The translations under genes were made by a program, and so were the position numbers. DNA of 64,000 bases, from assembly GCF_039523235.1 (NCBI RefSeq), contig NZ_BAAAEX010000013.1; one strand, written 5' to 3'. Source of the stretch: Castellaniella ginsengisoli (GTDB lineage: Bacteria > Pseudomonadota > Gammaproteobacteria > Burkholderiales > Burkholderiaceae_B). Shown in pieces: positions 1 to 7,648 of the stretch; position 1 is the first letter of the stretch; every line of letters starts with the position of its first letter. The notes below the pieces were generated by a model. That model was not told the origin of the DNA. It ran no database searches and worked only from the letters and a program-made list of their open reading frames with translations.

Positions 1-93
1 GAGCATTACAACGAGCAGCATCCCCACAGTGCGCTGAAATACAGATCCCCCAGGGAGTTCAGGCGTCACCAGGATTTATCAACCCAAGGGTGA
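1..93 (+). CDS. IS3-family transposase (OrfB), C-terminal 30 residues only
   Basis: Frame 1 is open from the first base to TGA at 91-93. The peptide contains HYNEQHPHSALKYRSPREF, the conserved C-terminal signature of the DDE integrase domain of IS3-family OrfB proteins (NxxRPHxALxxxTPxEF pattern). The catalytic DDE residues lie upstream of the window, so it is unknown whether the gene is intact. OrfB, usually made as an OrfAB frameshift fusion, catalyses copy-out paste-in transposition. Confidence 0.75.
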   Translation, partial: EHYNEQHPHSALKYRSPREFRRHQDLSTQG

Positions 94-126
94 TTCCGTG
101 TCCGGTAATACGGGGGCAAATCCACA
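1..126 (+). mobile_element. Right end of an IS3-family insertion sequence (cut by window edge)
   Basis: The last 30 codons of an IS3-type transposase are followed within about 35 bp by a terminal-repeat-like sequence (positions about 98-126, core GGTAATACGGGGGCAAATCC). IS3-family elements of the IS2 group typically begin TGGA-TTGCCCCCGTAT, so the outer tip is placed at 124-126. The left end lies outside the window, so neither element length nor target duplication can be judged. Confidence 0.7.
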
Positions 127-359
127 AGCGCATTGGACCGCCTCTATCTTTAAGTTAAGCGTAAGGAAGCCATGCTAATGAAACTTAACGGTAGTGAAAT
201 TCTTCTATTGGGGCGCTAATTGACCTTTATTCCTGCATGAGAGGTTAAATTGAAACAATAATGTAACGGTGTTCGCAGTCCACGGACTCTTGTTCATGGC
301 TTTGGCGGCGGGATTCCTGCGAGACAGGCGATCGCTGCTCGAACGACCGGGCAAATGAA
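127..359. other. AT-richer spacer between IS end and tRNA-Asn terminator, no gene seen
   Basis: About 230 bp with clearly lower GC than the flanking chromosome. I see no credible coding sequence: the only short ATG frame (172-219) encodes 15 residues without features. Weak inverted similarity exists between TTAAGTTAAGCG (about 151) and CTTAACGG (about 184). Position, directly 3' of a tRNA and next to an IS, fits the edge of a genomic island, but no integrase or duplicated tRNA end is visible here. Confidence 0.4.
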
Positions 360-387
360 AAGGCCTTAGGTGTGCACCTAAGGCCTT
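353..387 (-). terminator. Rho-independent terminator of tRNA-Asn
   Basis: Arms at 360-372 and 375-387 are perfect 13-bp reverse complements (AAGGCCTTAGGTG) with a 2-nt centre. On the minus strand the hairpin is followed by TTTCATTT. It starts 9 bp past the tRNA 3' end and so terminates the tRNA transcript. Confidence 0.8.
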
Positions 388-395
388 GAATTTCT

Positions 396-471
396 TGGCT
401 CCCCGACCAGGGCTCGAACCTGGGACCTGCGGATTAACAGTCCGTCGCTCTACCGACTGAGCTATCGGGGA
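396..471 (-). tRNA. tRNA-Asn (anticodon GTT)
   Basis: The minus strand folds as a standard 76-nt cloverleaf. The acceptor arms TCCCCGA and TCGGGGA pair, followed by G73 and an encoded CCA. The D-arm has AGCTCAGTCGGTAGAGC, the anticodon loop is CTGTTAA (anticodon GTT), and the T-arm has GGTTCGAGCC. Asn is read from GTT at loop positions 34-36. Its promoter and terminator are listed separately. The 3' end points toward the IS-bearing left edge, the side on which tRNA-targeting islands insert. Confidence 0.95.
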
Positions 472-487
472 ACTGCGAAGAAGCGAA

Positions 488-517
488 ACTATAGCATAAT
501 TTTTTGCAGATGAGCAA
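488..517 (-). promoter_or_regulatory. Probable sigma-70 promoter of tRNA-Asn
   Basis: On the minus strand, TTGCTC (512-517) and TATAGT (488-493) are separated by 18 bp, with an AT-rich spacer, ending 16 bp before the mature tRNA 5' end. Similarity to -35/-10 consensus is good at -10 and moderate at -35. Confidence 0.6.
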
Positions 518-541
518 AACGCCGAGGCCTGCGCGCCACGC

Positions 542-2164
542 TCAATGCGCTCCCGCTGCGGCGCCCGATCCGCCATGGGCTGCGGACTTCGGCCGGGCCA
601 GCCAGATCAGGCCGATCAGGACCAGGAAGATCAGCGCCGAGGCATAGAAGATGTCGGTGGCCGACATGGTATAGGCCTGTTGGTTGATCACGCCGTCCAG
701 CATGCCTGCGCCGCGCTGCGGATCCACCCCCAGGCTCTGGAGGCCGCCCATGAGGTGGTCGAAGGCCGGCTCGCCGGGGTGCGCAACCTCCGTCAGGCGG
801 CTGTGGTGCAGCGAGGCGCGGTTGTCCCAGATCGTGGTGGTGATCGAGGTGCCGAAGGCGCCGCAGACCAGGCGGAAGAAGTTCGACAGGCCGGCGGCGG
901 CGGGGATCCGCTCCGGATTCAGGCCGGACAGGGAAAGCGTCGTCAACGGGATGAAGAAGGTCGCCATGGCCGCCCCCTGGATGAACGTGGGCAGCATCAC
1001 CGTGTACAAATCCACGCTGGTGTTGAACTGCGCGCGCATGTAGCTGATCAGAGCGAAGATCAGGAAAGCGAGGGTGGCGATCGGGCGGGGATCGTGGCGT
1101 GCCAGCAGCTTGCCCACGACCGGCGACAGAATGATGGCCAGGATGCCCACCGGCGCCGAAGCCACGCCCGCCCAGGTGGCCGTGTAACCCAGGGTGTTCT
1201 GCAGCCACAGGGGCAGCAGCACGACTGTGCCGAAGAATACACCGTAGGCGACCGACAGGGCGAGGGTGCCGGCGGTGAAGTTGCGCTGCGCGAACAGGGT
1301 CAGGTCCACGACCGGATGCGCGGCGGTAAGCTCCCAGATCACGAAATAGACGAAGGTCACGACCGAGACCACGGCCAGCACGCAGATCATCGGGCTGGCG
1401 AACCATTCCAGCTCTTTGCCCTTGTCCAGTATCAGTTGCAGGGCGCCGACCCAGACGATCAGCAGGAACAGGCCCATGCGATCGATGGGCAAGCGGATGC
1501 GGCGTGATTCCCGCGTCTTGTAGACCTGCCATGAGGCCCAGCCGGCGAGCAGGCCGACCGGCACATTGATGTAGAAAATCCAGGACCAGGCGTAGTTGTC
1601 CGAGATCCAGCCGCCCAGCAGCGGCCCGGCGATGGGACCGACCAGAATGGTCATGGACCAGAGCGCCAGGGCCATGCCGGCTTTGGCCCTCGGGTAGCTG
1701 GCCAGCATCAGGGATTGCGACAGCGGGATCATCGGGCCCGCCACGGCGCCCTGGACCACACGGAAGAACACCAGCGATTCCAACGACCAGGCGAAGCCGC
1801 ACAGCCAGGAGCTGAGGACGAACAGCAGCACCGACATGACGAACAGCCGCACTTGGCCGAAGCGCTGCGTCAGCCAGCCGGTGAGCGGCACGGTGATGGC
1901 ATTGGCCACGGCGAACGACGTGATGACCCAGGTGCCCTGGGTCGCGCTCACGCCCAGGTCGCCGGCGATCGTCGGGATAGAGACGTTGGCGATGGAAGAA
2001 TCCAGCACGTTCATGAACACGGCGGCCGAGAGGGCGATCGTGCCGAAAGCGCGGGCGCTGCCTTCCAGAGGGGGATAGCCCCCGGAGGGCGGCTGGGCCG
2101 GTGCCGTGGGCGCTTCAGGCGCCTTGCCGGTATCGTCTTCCGGGGAAGCGGTCATGGTGCTCAT
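542..2164 (-). CDS. emrB: EmrB-type MFS drug:H+ antiporter (DHA2 family)
   Basis: This is a 540-residue inner-membrane transporter of the 14-TM DHA2 family, expected to pump drugs into the EmrA/outer-membrane channel using the proton gradient. A polar, Pro-rich N-terminus of about 38 residues precedes TM1. TM1 carries LDSSIANVSIP (about 54-64), matching the family motif LDxTIVNVALP. Hydrophobic segments continue to about residue 520. The ATG at 2164 overlaps the emrA stop (ATGA), so the two are translationally coupled. It is the last gene of the MarR-linked efflux operon; no terminator is evident before the tRNA. Substrate cannot be inferred; HsrA/FarB-like specificity is possible. Confidence 0.92.
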   Translation of the reverse strand: MSTMTASPEDDTGKAPEAPTAPAQPPSGGYPPLEGSARAFGTIALSAAVFMNVLDSSIANVSIPTIAGDLGVSATQGTWVITSFAVANAITVPLTGWLTQRFGQVRLFVMSVLLFVLSSWLCGFAWSLESLVFFRVVQGAVAGPMIPLSQSLMLASYPRAKAGMALALWSMTILVGPIAGPLLGGWISDNYAWSWIFYINVPVGLLAGWASWQVYKTRESRRIRLPIDRMGLFLLIVWVGALQLILDKGKELEWFASPMICVLAVVSVVTFVYFVIWELTAAHPVVDLTLFAQRNFTAGTLALSVAYGVFFGTVVLLPLWLQNTLGYTATWAGVASAPVGILAIILSPVVGKLLARHDPRPIATLAFLIFALISYMRAQFNTSVDLYTVMLPTFIQGAAMATFFIPLTTLSLSGLNPERIPAAAGLSNFFRLVCGAFGTSITTTIWDNRASLHHSRLTEVAHPGEPAFDHLMGGLQSLGVDPQRGAGMLDGVINQQAYTMSATDIFYASALIFLVLIGLIWLARPKSAAHGGSGAAAGAH

Positions 2165-3387
2165 GAGTCGATGTTGTCCTGGATGATCCGACGGATGCGG
2201 GCATCGATCCCGGCCGTGTCATGGTCGTAGACCGGGGTGCTCAGGGCGACTGCGGATGCCTCGCCGCTCTGGCCCTGTGCGTCCTGGCCCGCCTGCTCGG
2301 GCGTGGAGGACAAATCGACTTCGACCGTCATCGACAACCCTACGCGCAGGGGGTGCGCCTGGAGTTCCTGCGGATCCAGCCGGATGCGCACAGGCACCCG
2401 CTGGATGACTTTGATCCAGTTGCCGCTGGCATTCTGTGCCGGCAGCAGGGCGAAGGCGCTGCCGCTTCCGGCGGCGATGCCGGCCACCGTGCCGTGGTAG
2501 GTGATCTTGCGGCCGTACAGGTCGGAAATCAGCGTGGCTTTCTGGCCTGGCCGCATGGCGTCGAGCTGGTTTTCCTTGAAATTGGCTTCCACCCACAGGC
2601 TGTCCAGCGGCACGACCGTCATCAGCGGCGCGCCCGGCTGGATGCGTTGCCCCAACTGGACGGAGCGCTGGGCGACCATGCCGCCTACCGGGGCCAGGAT
2701 GCGGGTGCGCTCGCTGGCGAGCCAGGCCTGGCGCACTTGATCGGCGGCCTGCAGCACGTCGGGGTGGGTCGAGACTGTGCTGTTGCGCGTCAGGGCCTGA
2801 TTGGTGGCCAGTTTGGCGCGCGAAGCCGCCAGGCCGGCGCGCGCCTGGGCCAGAACGGCCTCGGCGGATTTCACGGCGACCTGAGCGTGCAGCAGTTCTT
2901 CGCCGCTGACGCCGCCGGTGCCGCGCAGGGCGTTGCGCCGTTGCAGATCGTTGTGCGCCTTGCTGAGCAGCGTTTTCGCCTGGGCGACGTTGGCCTCGCC
3001 GACGGCGACATCGGCCGCCAGGGCGTCGTTCTGAACGAAGAGGGTTCGGGTATGGCGCACGGCCTGGGCCAGGGCGGCCTGGGCCTGGGCCAGGGCGATG
3101 TCCGTGTCGCTGCCGTCCAGGGTCACGAGCCGGTCGCCCTGTGTCACGGTCTGGGTTTCTTCAGCGCCGATGGCGATGACCGTGCCGGGAATCTGCGCGC
3201 TGATCTGCACCAGATTGCCGTGGACGTAGGCGTCGTCCGTGGATTCATGGTGAGCGGCAAAGAGCAGCCACCACGCGCCGTAAAGCAGGGCGGCAAGAAC
3301 GAAGAGGCCCGTGGCCCAGAGCATCAGGCGGGCGCGGGCGGGGGAAGTGCTGGGACTGGTTGCGGTCATGATGTGATCGGAGGTCAT
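2161..3387 (-). CDS. emrA: EmrA-type membrane fusion protein (HlyD family)
   Basis: This is the periplasmic adaptor linking EmrB to the outer-membrane factor. With the start at 3387 it has 408 residues: a short cytoplasmic tail, one TM helix (about 21-43), then STDDAYVHGN, the typical beginning of the barrel-sandwich hybrid domain in EmrA/HlyD proteins, a long alpha-hairpin (about 110-210) and a second lipoyl-half region. The start is ambiguous. ATG at 3387 and ATG at 3369 lie in two copies of a 15-bp repeat, and neither has a clear Shine-Dalgarno. The start must lie below the outer-membrane-factor stop at 3407 unless the genes overlap. The gene is second in the efflux operon. Confidence 0.9.
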   Translation of the reverse strand: MTSDHIMTATSPSTSPARARLMLWATGLFVLAALLYGAWWLLFAAHHESTDDAYVHGNLVQISAQIPGTVIAIGAEETQTVTQGDRLVTLDGSDTDIALAQAQAALAQAVRHTRTLFVQNDALAADVAVGEANVAQAKTLLSKAHNDLQRRNALRGTGGVSGEELLHAQVAVKSAEAVLAQARAGLAASRAKLATNQALTRNSTVSTHPDVLQAADQVRQAWLASERTRILAPVGGMVAQRSVQLGQRIQPGAPLMTVVPLDSLWVEANFKENQLDAMRPGQKATLISDLYGRKITYHGTVAGIAAGSGSAFALLPAQNASGNWIKVIQRVPVRIRLDPQELQAHPLRVGLSMTVEVDLSSTPEQAGQDAQGQSGEASAVALSTPVYDHDTAGIDARIRRIIQDNIDS

Positions 3388-3396
3388 GATGTGATC
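3364..3396. repeat. In-frame 15-bp direct repeat at the emrA start
   Basis: GGTCATGATGTGATC occurs at 3364-3378 and 3382-3396, an 18-bp period (six codons). On the minus strand each copy carries an ATG usable as emrA start and encodes DHIMT. Slippage would add or remove one start codon without a frameshift. Confidence 0.85.
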
Positions 3397-3406
3397 AGAA
3401 GAAAGT

Positions 3407-4837
3407 TCACGGTTGGGTCGGGTTCGCGGTGGCGCCGGGCGCGCCGCCGTCCTGGGCGTAGCCGCCGCCCAGGGCGGTCGCCAACTGAACGTCCAGAAGA
3501 TAGGCGCGGGCATGCAGGTCGGTGGTTTTCACGGTCTGATTCAGGGCTTCGCTTTGCGCCAGCAGCACCTGCACAAAATTGCCCAGGCCGGCCTTGTAGC
3601 GGCCCAGTGCGACGTCGTAGGCCGAGGTGATGGCCTTCATGCTGGCTTCCTGGTGGCGGATCTGTTCATGCAACGATTTGATTGAGTCGCGTGCGTCGGC
3701 CACTTCACGCAGAGCGCCCAGGACAGTCTCGTTGTAGCGGGCGATGGCCTCGTCGCGCTCGGCACGGCGGCCCTCGAGCCGCGCGTTCAGCCCGCCGGCA
3801 TTGAAAATCGGCAGGGTGATCACGGGGCCGGCGCTGTAGTTCTCGCTGCTGCTGCGGATCAGCTTGTCCATGCCCAGCGACAAGTAGCCGAAAGTGGCCG
3901 AGAGATCGATGTTGGGCAGGAAATCGGCCTTGGCGGCGGAGACTTCGGCGCCGGCCGCCTCGGCCTGCAGGCGGGCGGCGGTGATGTCGGCGCGCCGGCC
4001 CAGCAGGGCCATGGGCAGGCGCTCGGGAACGCCCGGCGGCAGCGCGGCGCCCGGGCGCGCGGCGAGAGCCGGCAGTTGCTCGGGCGACCGCCCCATCAGG
4101 GCGGCCAACTGGTTGCGCAGAAGCTGGGCGTTGTTGCGTGCCTGGTTGAGCTGCACCCGGGCGGCGGACACCGCCGAATCGGCCTGATCCACGTCCACCT
4201 GGGTTCCCAGGCCGTTCTCATAGCGGCCGCGGGTGATATCCAGGGCCTCTTGCAGCTTGCCGACGATGTGGCCGATGGCTTCGGCCTGGGCGCGGGCGTT
4301 CTGCAGTTGGAAGTAGGCTTGGGCGACAGCCGAAACCAGCAGGACCCGGGCCTGTTGGCGGGAGGCTTCTGCGGCGGCGGCGCGTTGCCCGGCGGCGCTG
4401 GCCAAGGCGCGCTGGCGGCCCCAGAGATCCGGATTGAAATTCAGTTGTATCCCCAAACCGGTGTCGGTCTCGTACGAGCCGCCCAATGGCGGCGGGTAGA
4501 TGTAATTCTCGGTATAGCGCTGCCGGGTGAAGTGGTAGTTGGCGCCGGCCTGCGGCCATTGGAGGGCGCGCGCACCGCGCGCGGCGGCTTGGGCCATGCG
4601 CACACGGGCGGCGGCGGCTTCAAGAGAAGGATTCGATTGCAGGGCCTGGTCGATCAGATGGTCGAGCTGCCCATCCTGGTAGCGCGCCCACCAGTGGTCG
4701 CCGGGCCAGGCGATGACGGTGTCGGATGACAGCGACAAGGCCTGGGCATCAAGCGCCCGGGTGGCGGGCTGCCCCGGATCCATGGGGGCGCAGGCAGAGA
4801 GAGACAAAGCGAGCAGCAGGGGGATGAACGGTTTCAT
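3407..4837 (-). CDS. Outer-membrane efflux factor, NodT/TolC-family lipoprotein
   Basis: This 476-residue outer-membrane channel exports substrates delivered by EmrAB. The N-terminus has a lipoprotein signal with lipobox LSAC (Cys16), so it is probably lipid-anchored in the outer membrane. Two similar halves rich in Ala/Gln heptad-like helices follow (for example AAARVRMAQAAARG and the second-half LEGRRAERDEAIARY), as in NodT-family proteins of about 460-500 residues. It is the first gene of the efflux operon. The start ATG at 4837 has no obvious Shine-Dalgarno, and 36 bp upstream lies a MarR-type palindrome. Emr systems with their own NodT-type factor are common in Burkholderiales. Confidence 0.9.
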   Translation of the reverse strand: MKPFIPLLLALSLSACAPMDPGQPATRALDAQALSLSSDTVIAWPGDHWWARYQDGQLDHLIDQALQSNPSLEAAAARVRMAQAAARGARALQWPQAGANYHFTRQRYTENYIYPPPLGGSYETDTGLGIQLNFNPDLWGRQRALASAAGQRAAAAEASRQQARVLLVSAVAQAYFQLQNARAQAEAIGHIVGKLQEALDITRGRYENGLGTQVDVDQADSAVSAARVQLNQARNNAQLLRNQLAALMGRSPEQLPALAARPGAALPPGVPERLPMALLGRRADITAARLQAEAAGAEVSAAKADFLPNIDLSATFGYLSLGMDKLIRSSSENYSAGPVITLPIFNAGGLNARLEGRRAERDEAIARYNETVLGALREVADARDSIKSLHEQIRHQEASMKAITSAYDVALGRYKAGLGNFVQVLLAQSEALNQTVKTTDLHARAYLLDVQLATALGGGYAQDGGAPGATANPTQP

Positions 4838-4872
4838 GCTGACAAAAAGCTGAATATTGTTGATGAGGTCTG

Positions 4873-4892
4873 TATCTGACTAGACAGTTATA
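4873..4892. promoter_or_regulatory. Predicted MarR operator controlling the efflux operon
   Basis: The near-palindrome CTGACTAGACAG (core 4877-4888) is shared with the site at 5489-5508. Read on the minus strand both fit TAACTG(A/T)CTAG(T/G)CA followed by ATA three bases on. Here it sits between a possible -35 (TTGCGC) and -10 (AGATAC, 17-bp spacing) of the outer-membrane-factor gene, so a bound dimer would block RNA polymerase. The match between two sites flanking a marR gene is seen directly; binding is inferred. Confidence 0.6.
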
Positions 4893-4929
4893 TGGCGCAA
4901 GGCATCGATGTTGGAAAGGCTCGGAAAAA

Positions 4930-5469
4930 TCAGGGGGTTTTAGCGCTGTCCGCGGCTTGCTGCAGGAATTGTTCGCCGTTGGCGATCATGCGTTTGAGCA
5001 GGGCGATCAGCAGATGGATCTCGTCCTCGGAGAAGCCGTTCAGATGGATGTTCAGCGTTTCGGCGATGGCCGGTAAAACCTGGGCGGCGACGGCGCGCCC
5101 GGCATCCGTCGGCACGATCTTCACGACGCGCCGGTCTTCGGGCACGCGTTCGCGCCGCACGAACCCCTTGGATTCCAGGCGGTCCAGCATGCGCGTGGTG
5201 GCGCCTGTGTCCACATCGAGGGTGCGCGCCAGTTCGGCCGGGGTGTCGATGCCCCTGTGCAGGATCAGCAGCAAGGGCCGCCACTGGTTGGCCGTCAGGC
5301 CCATGGGACAGGCTTGCAAGTCGATGACCCGGTGCAGCAGATTATGCACGTGCTTGATGAGCAGGCCGATGTTGCGTTCGGGACTCAGGTCGTTGATTGC
5401 ACGGCCGTAGTACCTGAAGTCGGTCTCTGGTTCGGGGGAGGAGGGGCCGCTGGGCCGGGTCTCTTGCAT
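4930..5469 (-). CDS. MarR-family transcriptional regulator of the efflux operon
   Basis: This is a 179-residue winged-helix dimer. A variable N-terminus of about 35 residues is followed by the MarR fold. LTANQWRPLLLI, the helix TPAELARTLDVDTGATTRMLDRLESKGFV (recognition helix region about 85-110) and the wing VRRERVPEDRRVVKIVPTDAGR match the family (DRRxxxxxLTxxGR). Such proteins usually repress efflux genes until a phenolic or drug ligand binds. It is transcribed in the same direction as, and 92 bp upstream of, the efflux operon. Its own promoter (TTGCCT at 5500-5505, TAAAAT at 5476-5481, 18-bp spacer) overlaps the second operator, predicting autorepression. Confidence 0.92.
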   Translation of the reverse strand: MQETRPSGPSSPEPETDFRYYGRAINDLSPERNIGLLIKHVHNLLHRVIDLQACPMGLTANQWRPLLLILHRGIDTPAELARTLDVDTGATTRMLDRLESKGFVRRERVPEDRRVVKIVPTDAGRAVAAQVLPAIAETLNIHLNGFSEDEIHLLIALLKRMIANGEQFLQQAADSAKTP

Positions 5470-5488
5470 GCTAAAATTTTATCAGAGC

Positions 5489-5508
5489 AATAACTGACTA
5501 GGCAAATA
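5489..5508. promoter_or_regulatory. Predicted MarR operator between marR and the EamA transporter gene
   Basis: CTGACTAGGCAA (core) repeats the motif found at 4873-4892. It overlaps the -35 element of the inferred marR promoter and ends just before the divergent EamA gene, so one dimer could control both directions. Confidence 0.6.
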
Positions 5509-5509
5509 G

Positions 5510-6430
5510 GTGACGCCTCCTTCGCGCAGCATGTTCTGGACCGGTTTTGTGCTGGCGGGCCTGGGCGCCGTCCTGTTTTCGGCCAAGGCCATCGTCGCCA
5601 AGCTGCTGTACCTGCACGGGGTGGATGCGCTGGATGTGATCGGCTTTCGCATGCTGCTGGCCTTGCCGTTCTTTGCCTGCATCGCCTGGATTCAGATGGC
5701 CCGCGCGCGGCAGGGGCGGCTGGTGCGGCTGGGCCGGCGGGACGGCTTGCGCATCGCGGTGCTGGGGTTCATCGGCTACTACTTGTCCAGCTTTCTCGAT
5801 TTTCTGGGGCTGCAGTATATTTCCGCCGGGCTGGAGCGTTTGATCCTGTTCTTGTCGCCGACCTTCGTGCTGCTGTTTTCCGCCTGGTTTCTGCACAGAC
5901 CCATTGCCCCGCGCCAGTGGCTCGCCATGGCGCTGGCCTACGGCGGGGTCGCCCTGGTGTTCTGGGCCGACCTGTCGCTCACGGGCGATGATGTGATTCT
6001 GGGATCCGCCTGCGTGCTGGGCGCCGCGTTTTCCTATGCCATGTACCTGATCGGCTCGGGGGAGCTGATCGAGCGGGTCACGGCCACCCGGCTGACCGCC
6101 TATGCAATGACCGTCTCGGCGGGGGTGACGATGGTGCATTTCTTCACGGTCAAGGGCCTGGCCGGCCTCGACCAGAGCCTGCCGGTTTACGGTCTGTCCC
6201 TGATCCACGCCACGCTGAACACGGTGCTGCCGACGTTCATGATCATGTGGTCGGTGGCGCGCATCGGCGCGCCGCTGACGGCGCAACTCGGGCTGTTGGG
6301 GCCGGTGTCGATCCTGTTTCTGGCCTGGCTGTTCCTGGGCGAACCGATTACCGCGCTTCAGGTGGCGGGCACGATCCTGGTGGCCGTCTCGGCCCTCGTG
6401 CTGGGGTACCGGCCGCGTGCTCGCGATTGA
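5510..6430 (+). CDS. EamA/DMT-family transporter
   Basis: This is a 306-residue (GTG start at 5510) or 299-residue (ATG at 5531) inner-membrane protein with ten predicted TM helices in two EamA repeats, typical of the drug/metabolite transporter superfamily. The second repeat contains NTVLPTFMIMWSVARIGAP and ends FLGEPITALQVAGTILV, matching the conserved LGE..t..q..G motif. No Shine-Dalgarno clearly decides the start. Divergent from marR and sharing its operator region, it may belong to the same detoxification regulon. The substrate (drug, amino acid or metabolite) cannot be told. Confidence 0.85.
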   Translation: MTPPSRSMFWTGFVLAGLGAVLFSAKAIVAKLLYLHGVDALDVIGFRMLLALPFFACIAWIQMARARQGRLVRLGRRDGLRIAVLGFIGYYLSSFLDFLGLQYISAGLERLILFLSPTFVLLFSAWFLHRPIAPRQWLAMALAYGGVALVFWADLSLTGDDVILGSACVLGAAFSYAMYLIGSGELIERVTATRLTAYAMTVSAGVTMVHFFTVKGLAGLDQSLPVYGLSLIHATLNTVLPTFMIMWSVARIGAPLTAQLGLLGPVSILFLAWLFLGEPITALQVAGTILVAVSALVLGYRPRARD

Positions 6431-6463
6431 AGGCCCGCCGCGCCTGGCGGGCGAATGCGCATC

Positions 6464-7648
6464 TTATTTCATGCCTTCTTCGATCTCGTCGCGATGCACG
6501 TCGTGGGTGACGAAGCCGGCCACGTTGTCGGGCATCGCCAGATACCGGGGATGGGCCAGCGTGTTGCGGATGTCCTGCAGTCCCGTGGCCCAGTGTTCCC
6601 GCATCGTCGCCAGGCCGAACTGGTAGTCGCGGAAGTGCTGCTCGTAGGGCTTGTCGCGATAGATCAGGTGGATGATGTTGCTGCGCTTGCCGCAGGCCAG
6701 TTCGGCGGCTTGCCGGCAGGCCGCGTCGCCGGTGCGCTGCTTGGCCGGCACCCGGTCCAGAACTTCGCGCAGCAGGCGCTGCATTTTGCGGTAGGTCTGC
6801 ATTTGATCGGTCACCATCCGGGTACGGCTGGAATAGCGGATGTCCTGGATGCGGTCGCCGACTTCGCTCAGACTGCGCGGCACCGGCCCGCGCGCCGACC
6901 ACAGATCCACCTGGAACACCAGGGTGTCGCGGGCCAGGTTCTGCTCCAGCACCCGGGACAGGGGGGTGTTGGATACCAGGCCACCGTCCCAGTAGTACTC
7001 GCCGTCGATTTCGATGGCGGGGAAGGCCGGGGGCAGGGCACCCGAAGCCATGAAATGCTCGGGTTGCAGGCGGGTGCGGCGGTTGTCGAAATAGACGAAG
7101 TTTCCGGTACGCACATTGACGGCGCCGACCGAGACATGCAGCCCGCTGTCGTTGATGCGGTCGAAGTCGCAGAGGGACTCCAGCGTGTCTTTCAGCGGGC
7201 GGGTGTCGTAATGGCCGACGCTGGCCGGGTCCAGGGCCGCCGCCAGGGCCGCCGGCGGAAAGCGTGGCCGGAAGAAGCCTTTCTGGCCGACCATCAACGC
7301 GCTTCCGGCATGCACCGCGCCGAGAAACTGGCGCGCCAGATCGTTGATCTGGAACAGGCTGTGTTCGACCATGGGATTGGCCGCGGGCCCGATGTAGGGT
7401 TGGCAGATGGTGTTCCAGAAGGCATGGAGCCTTTCCACGCGCCGCTCGGCCGGGTTGCCGGCGATGATGGCGGCGTTCAGCGCGCCGATGGAGATCCCGG
7501 CCAGGTCGGTCAGTTCGATGCCCGCCTCGTTCAGGCCCTCGTAGACGCCGGCCTGGTAGGCGCCCAGTGCGCCGCCGCCTTGCAACACCAGAGCGCGTGC
7601 CTCATAGGCCCGGGCGGCGGCCGACGGATGAATTTCAGTCTTGGGCAT
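6464..7648 (-). CDS. Patatin-like phospholipase with DUF3734 C-terminus
   Basis: This is a 394-residue lipid acyl hydrolase of the patatin/RssA class. The oxyanion-hole motif QGGGALGAYQAG (about 23-34), nucleophile motif GISIG (Ser53) and catalytic DGG (Asp221, in WDGGLVSNTPL) are all present, giving a complete Ser-Asp dyad. The region after about residue 270 matches the DUF3734 tail seen in many proteobacterial patatins. No signal peptide is seen, so it probably acts in the cytoplasm or at the inner membrane on phospholipid. The start ATG overlaps the end of the upstream LysR gene by 14 bp, indicating one operon. The natural substrate is unknown; related proteins have been tied to polyhydroxybutyrate or membrane turnover. 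Confidence 0.88.
   Translation of the reverse strand: MPKTEIHPSAAARAYEARALVLQGGGALGAYQAGVYEGLNEAGIELTDLAGISIGALNAAIIAGNPAERRVERLHAFWNTICQPYIGPAANPMVEHSLFQINDLARQFLGAVHAGSALMVGQKGFFRPRFPPAALAAALDPASVGHYDTRPLKDTLESLCDFDRINDSGLHVSVGAVNVRTGNFVYFDNRRTRLQPEHFMASGALPPAFPAIEIDGEYYWDGGLVSNTPLSRVLEQNLARDTLVFQVDLWSARGPVPRSLSEVGDRIQDIRYSSRTRMVTDQMQTYRKMQRLLREVLDRVPAKQRTGDAACRQAAELACGKRSNIIHLIYRDKPYEQHFRDYQFGLATMREHWATGLQDIRNTLAHPRYLAMPDNVAGFVTHDVHRDEIEEGMK

Noticed and set aside
205..576. Open frame across the tRNA-Asn on the minus strand
   Set aside because: It reads through the tRNA, its promoter and terminator and into the 3' end of emrB; the peptide is the usual translated-tRNA artefact and has no ribosome site.
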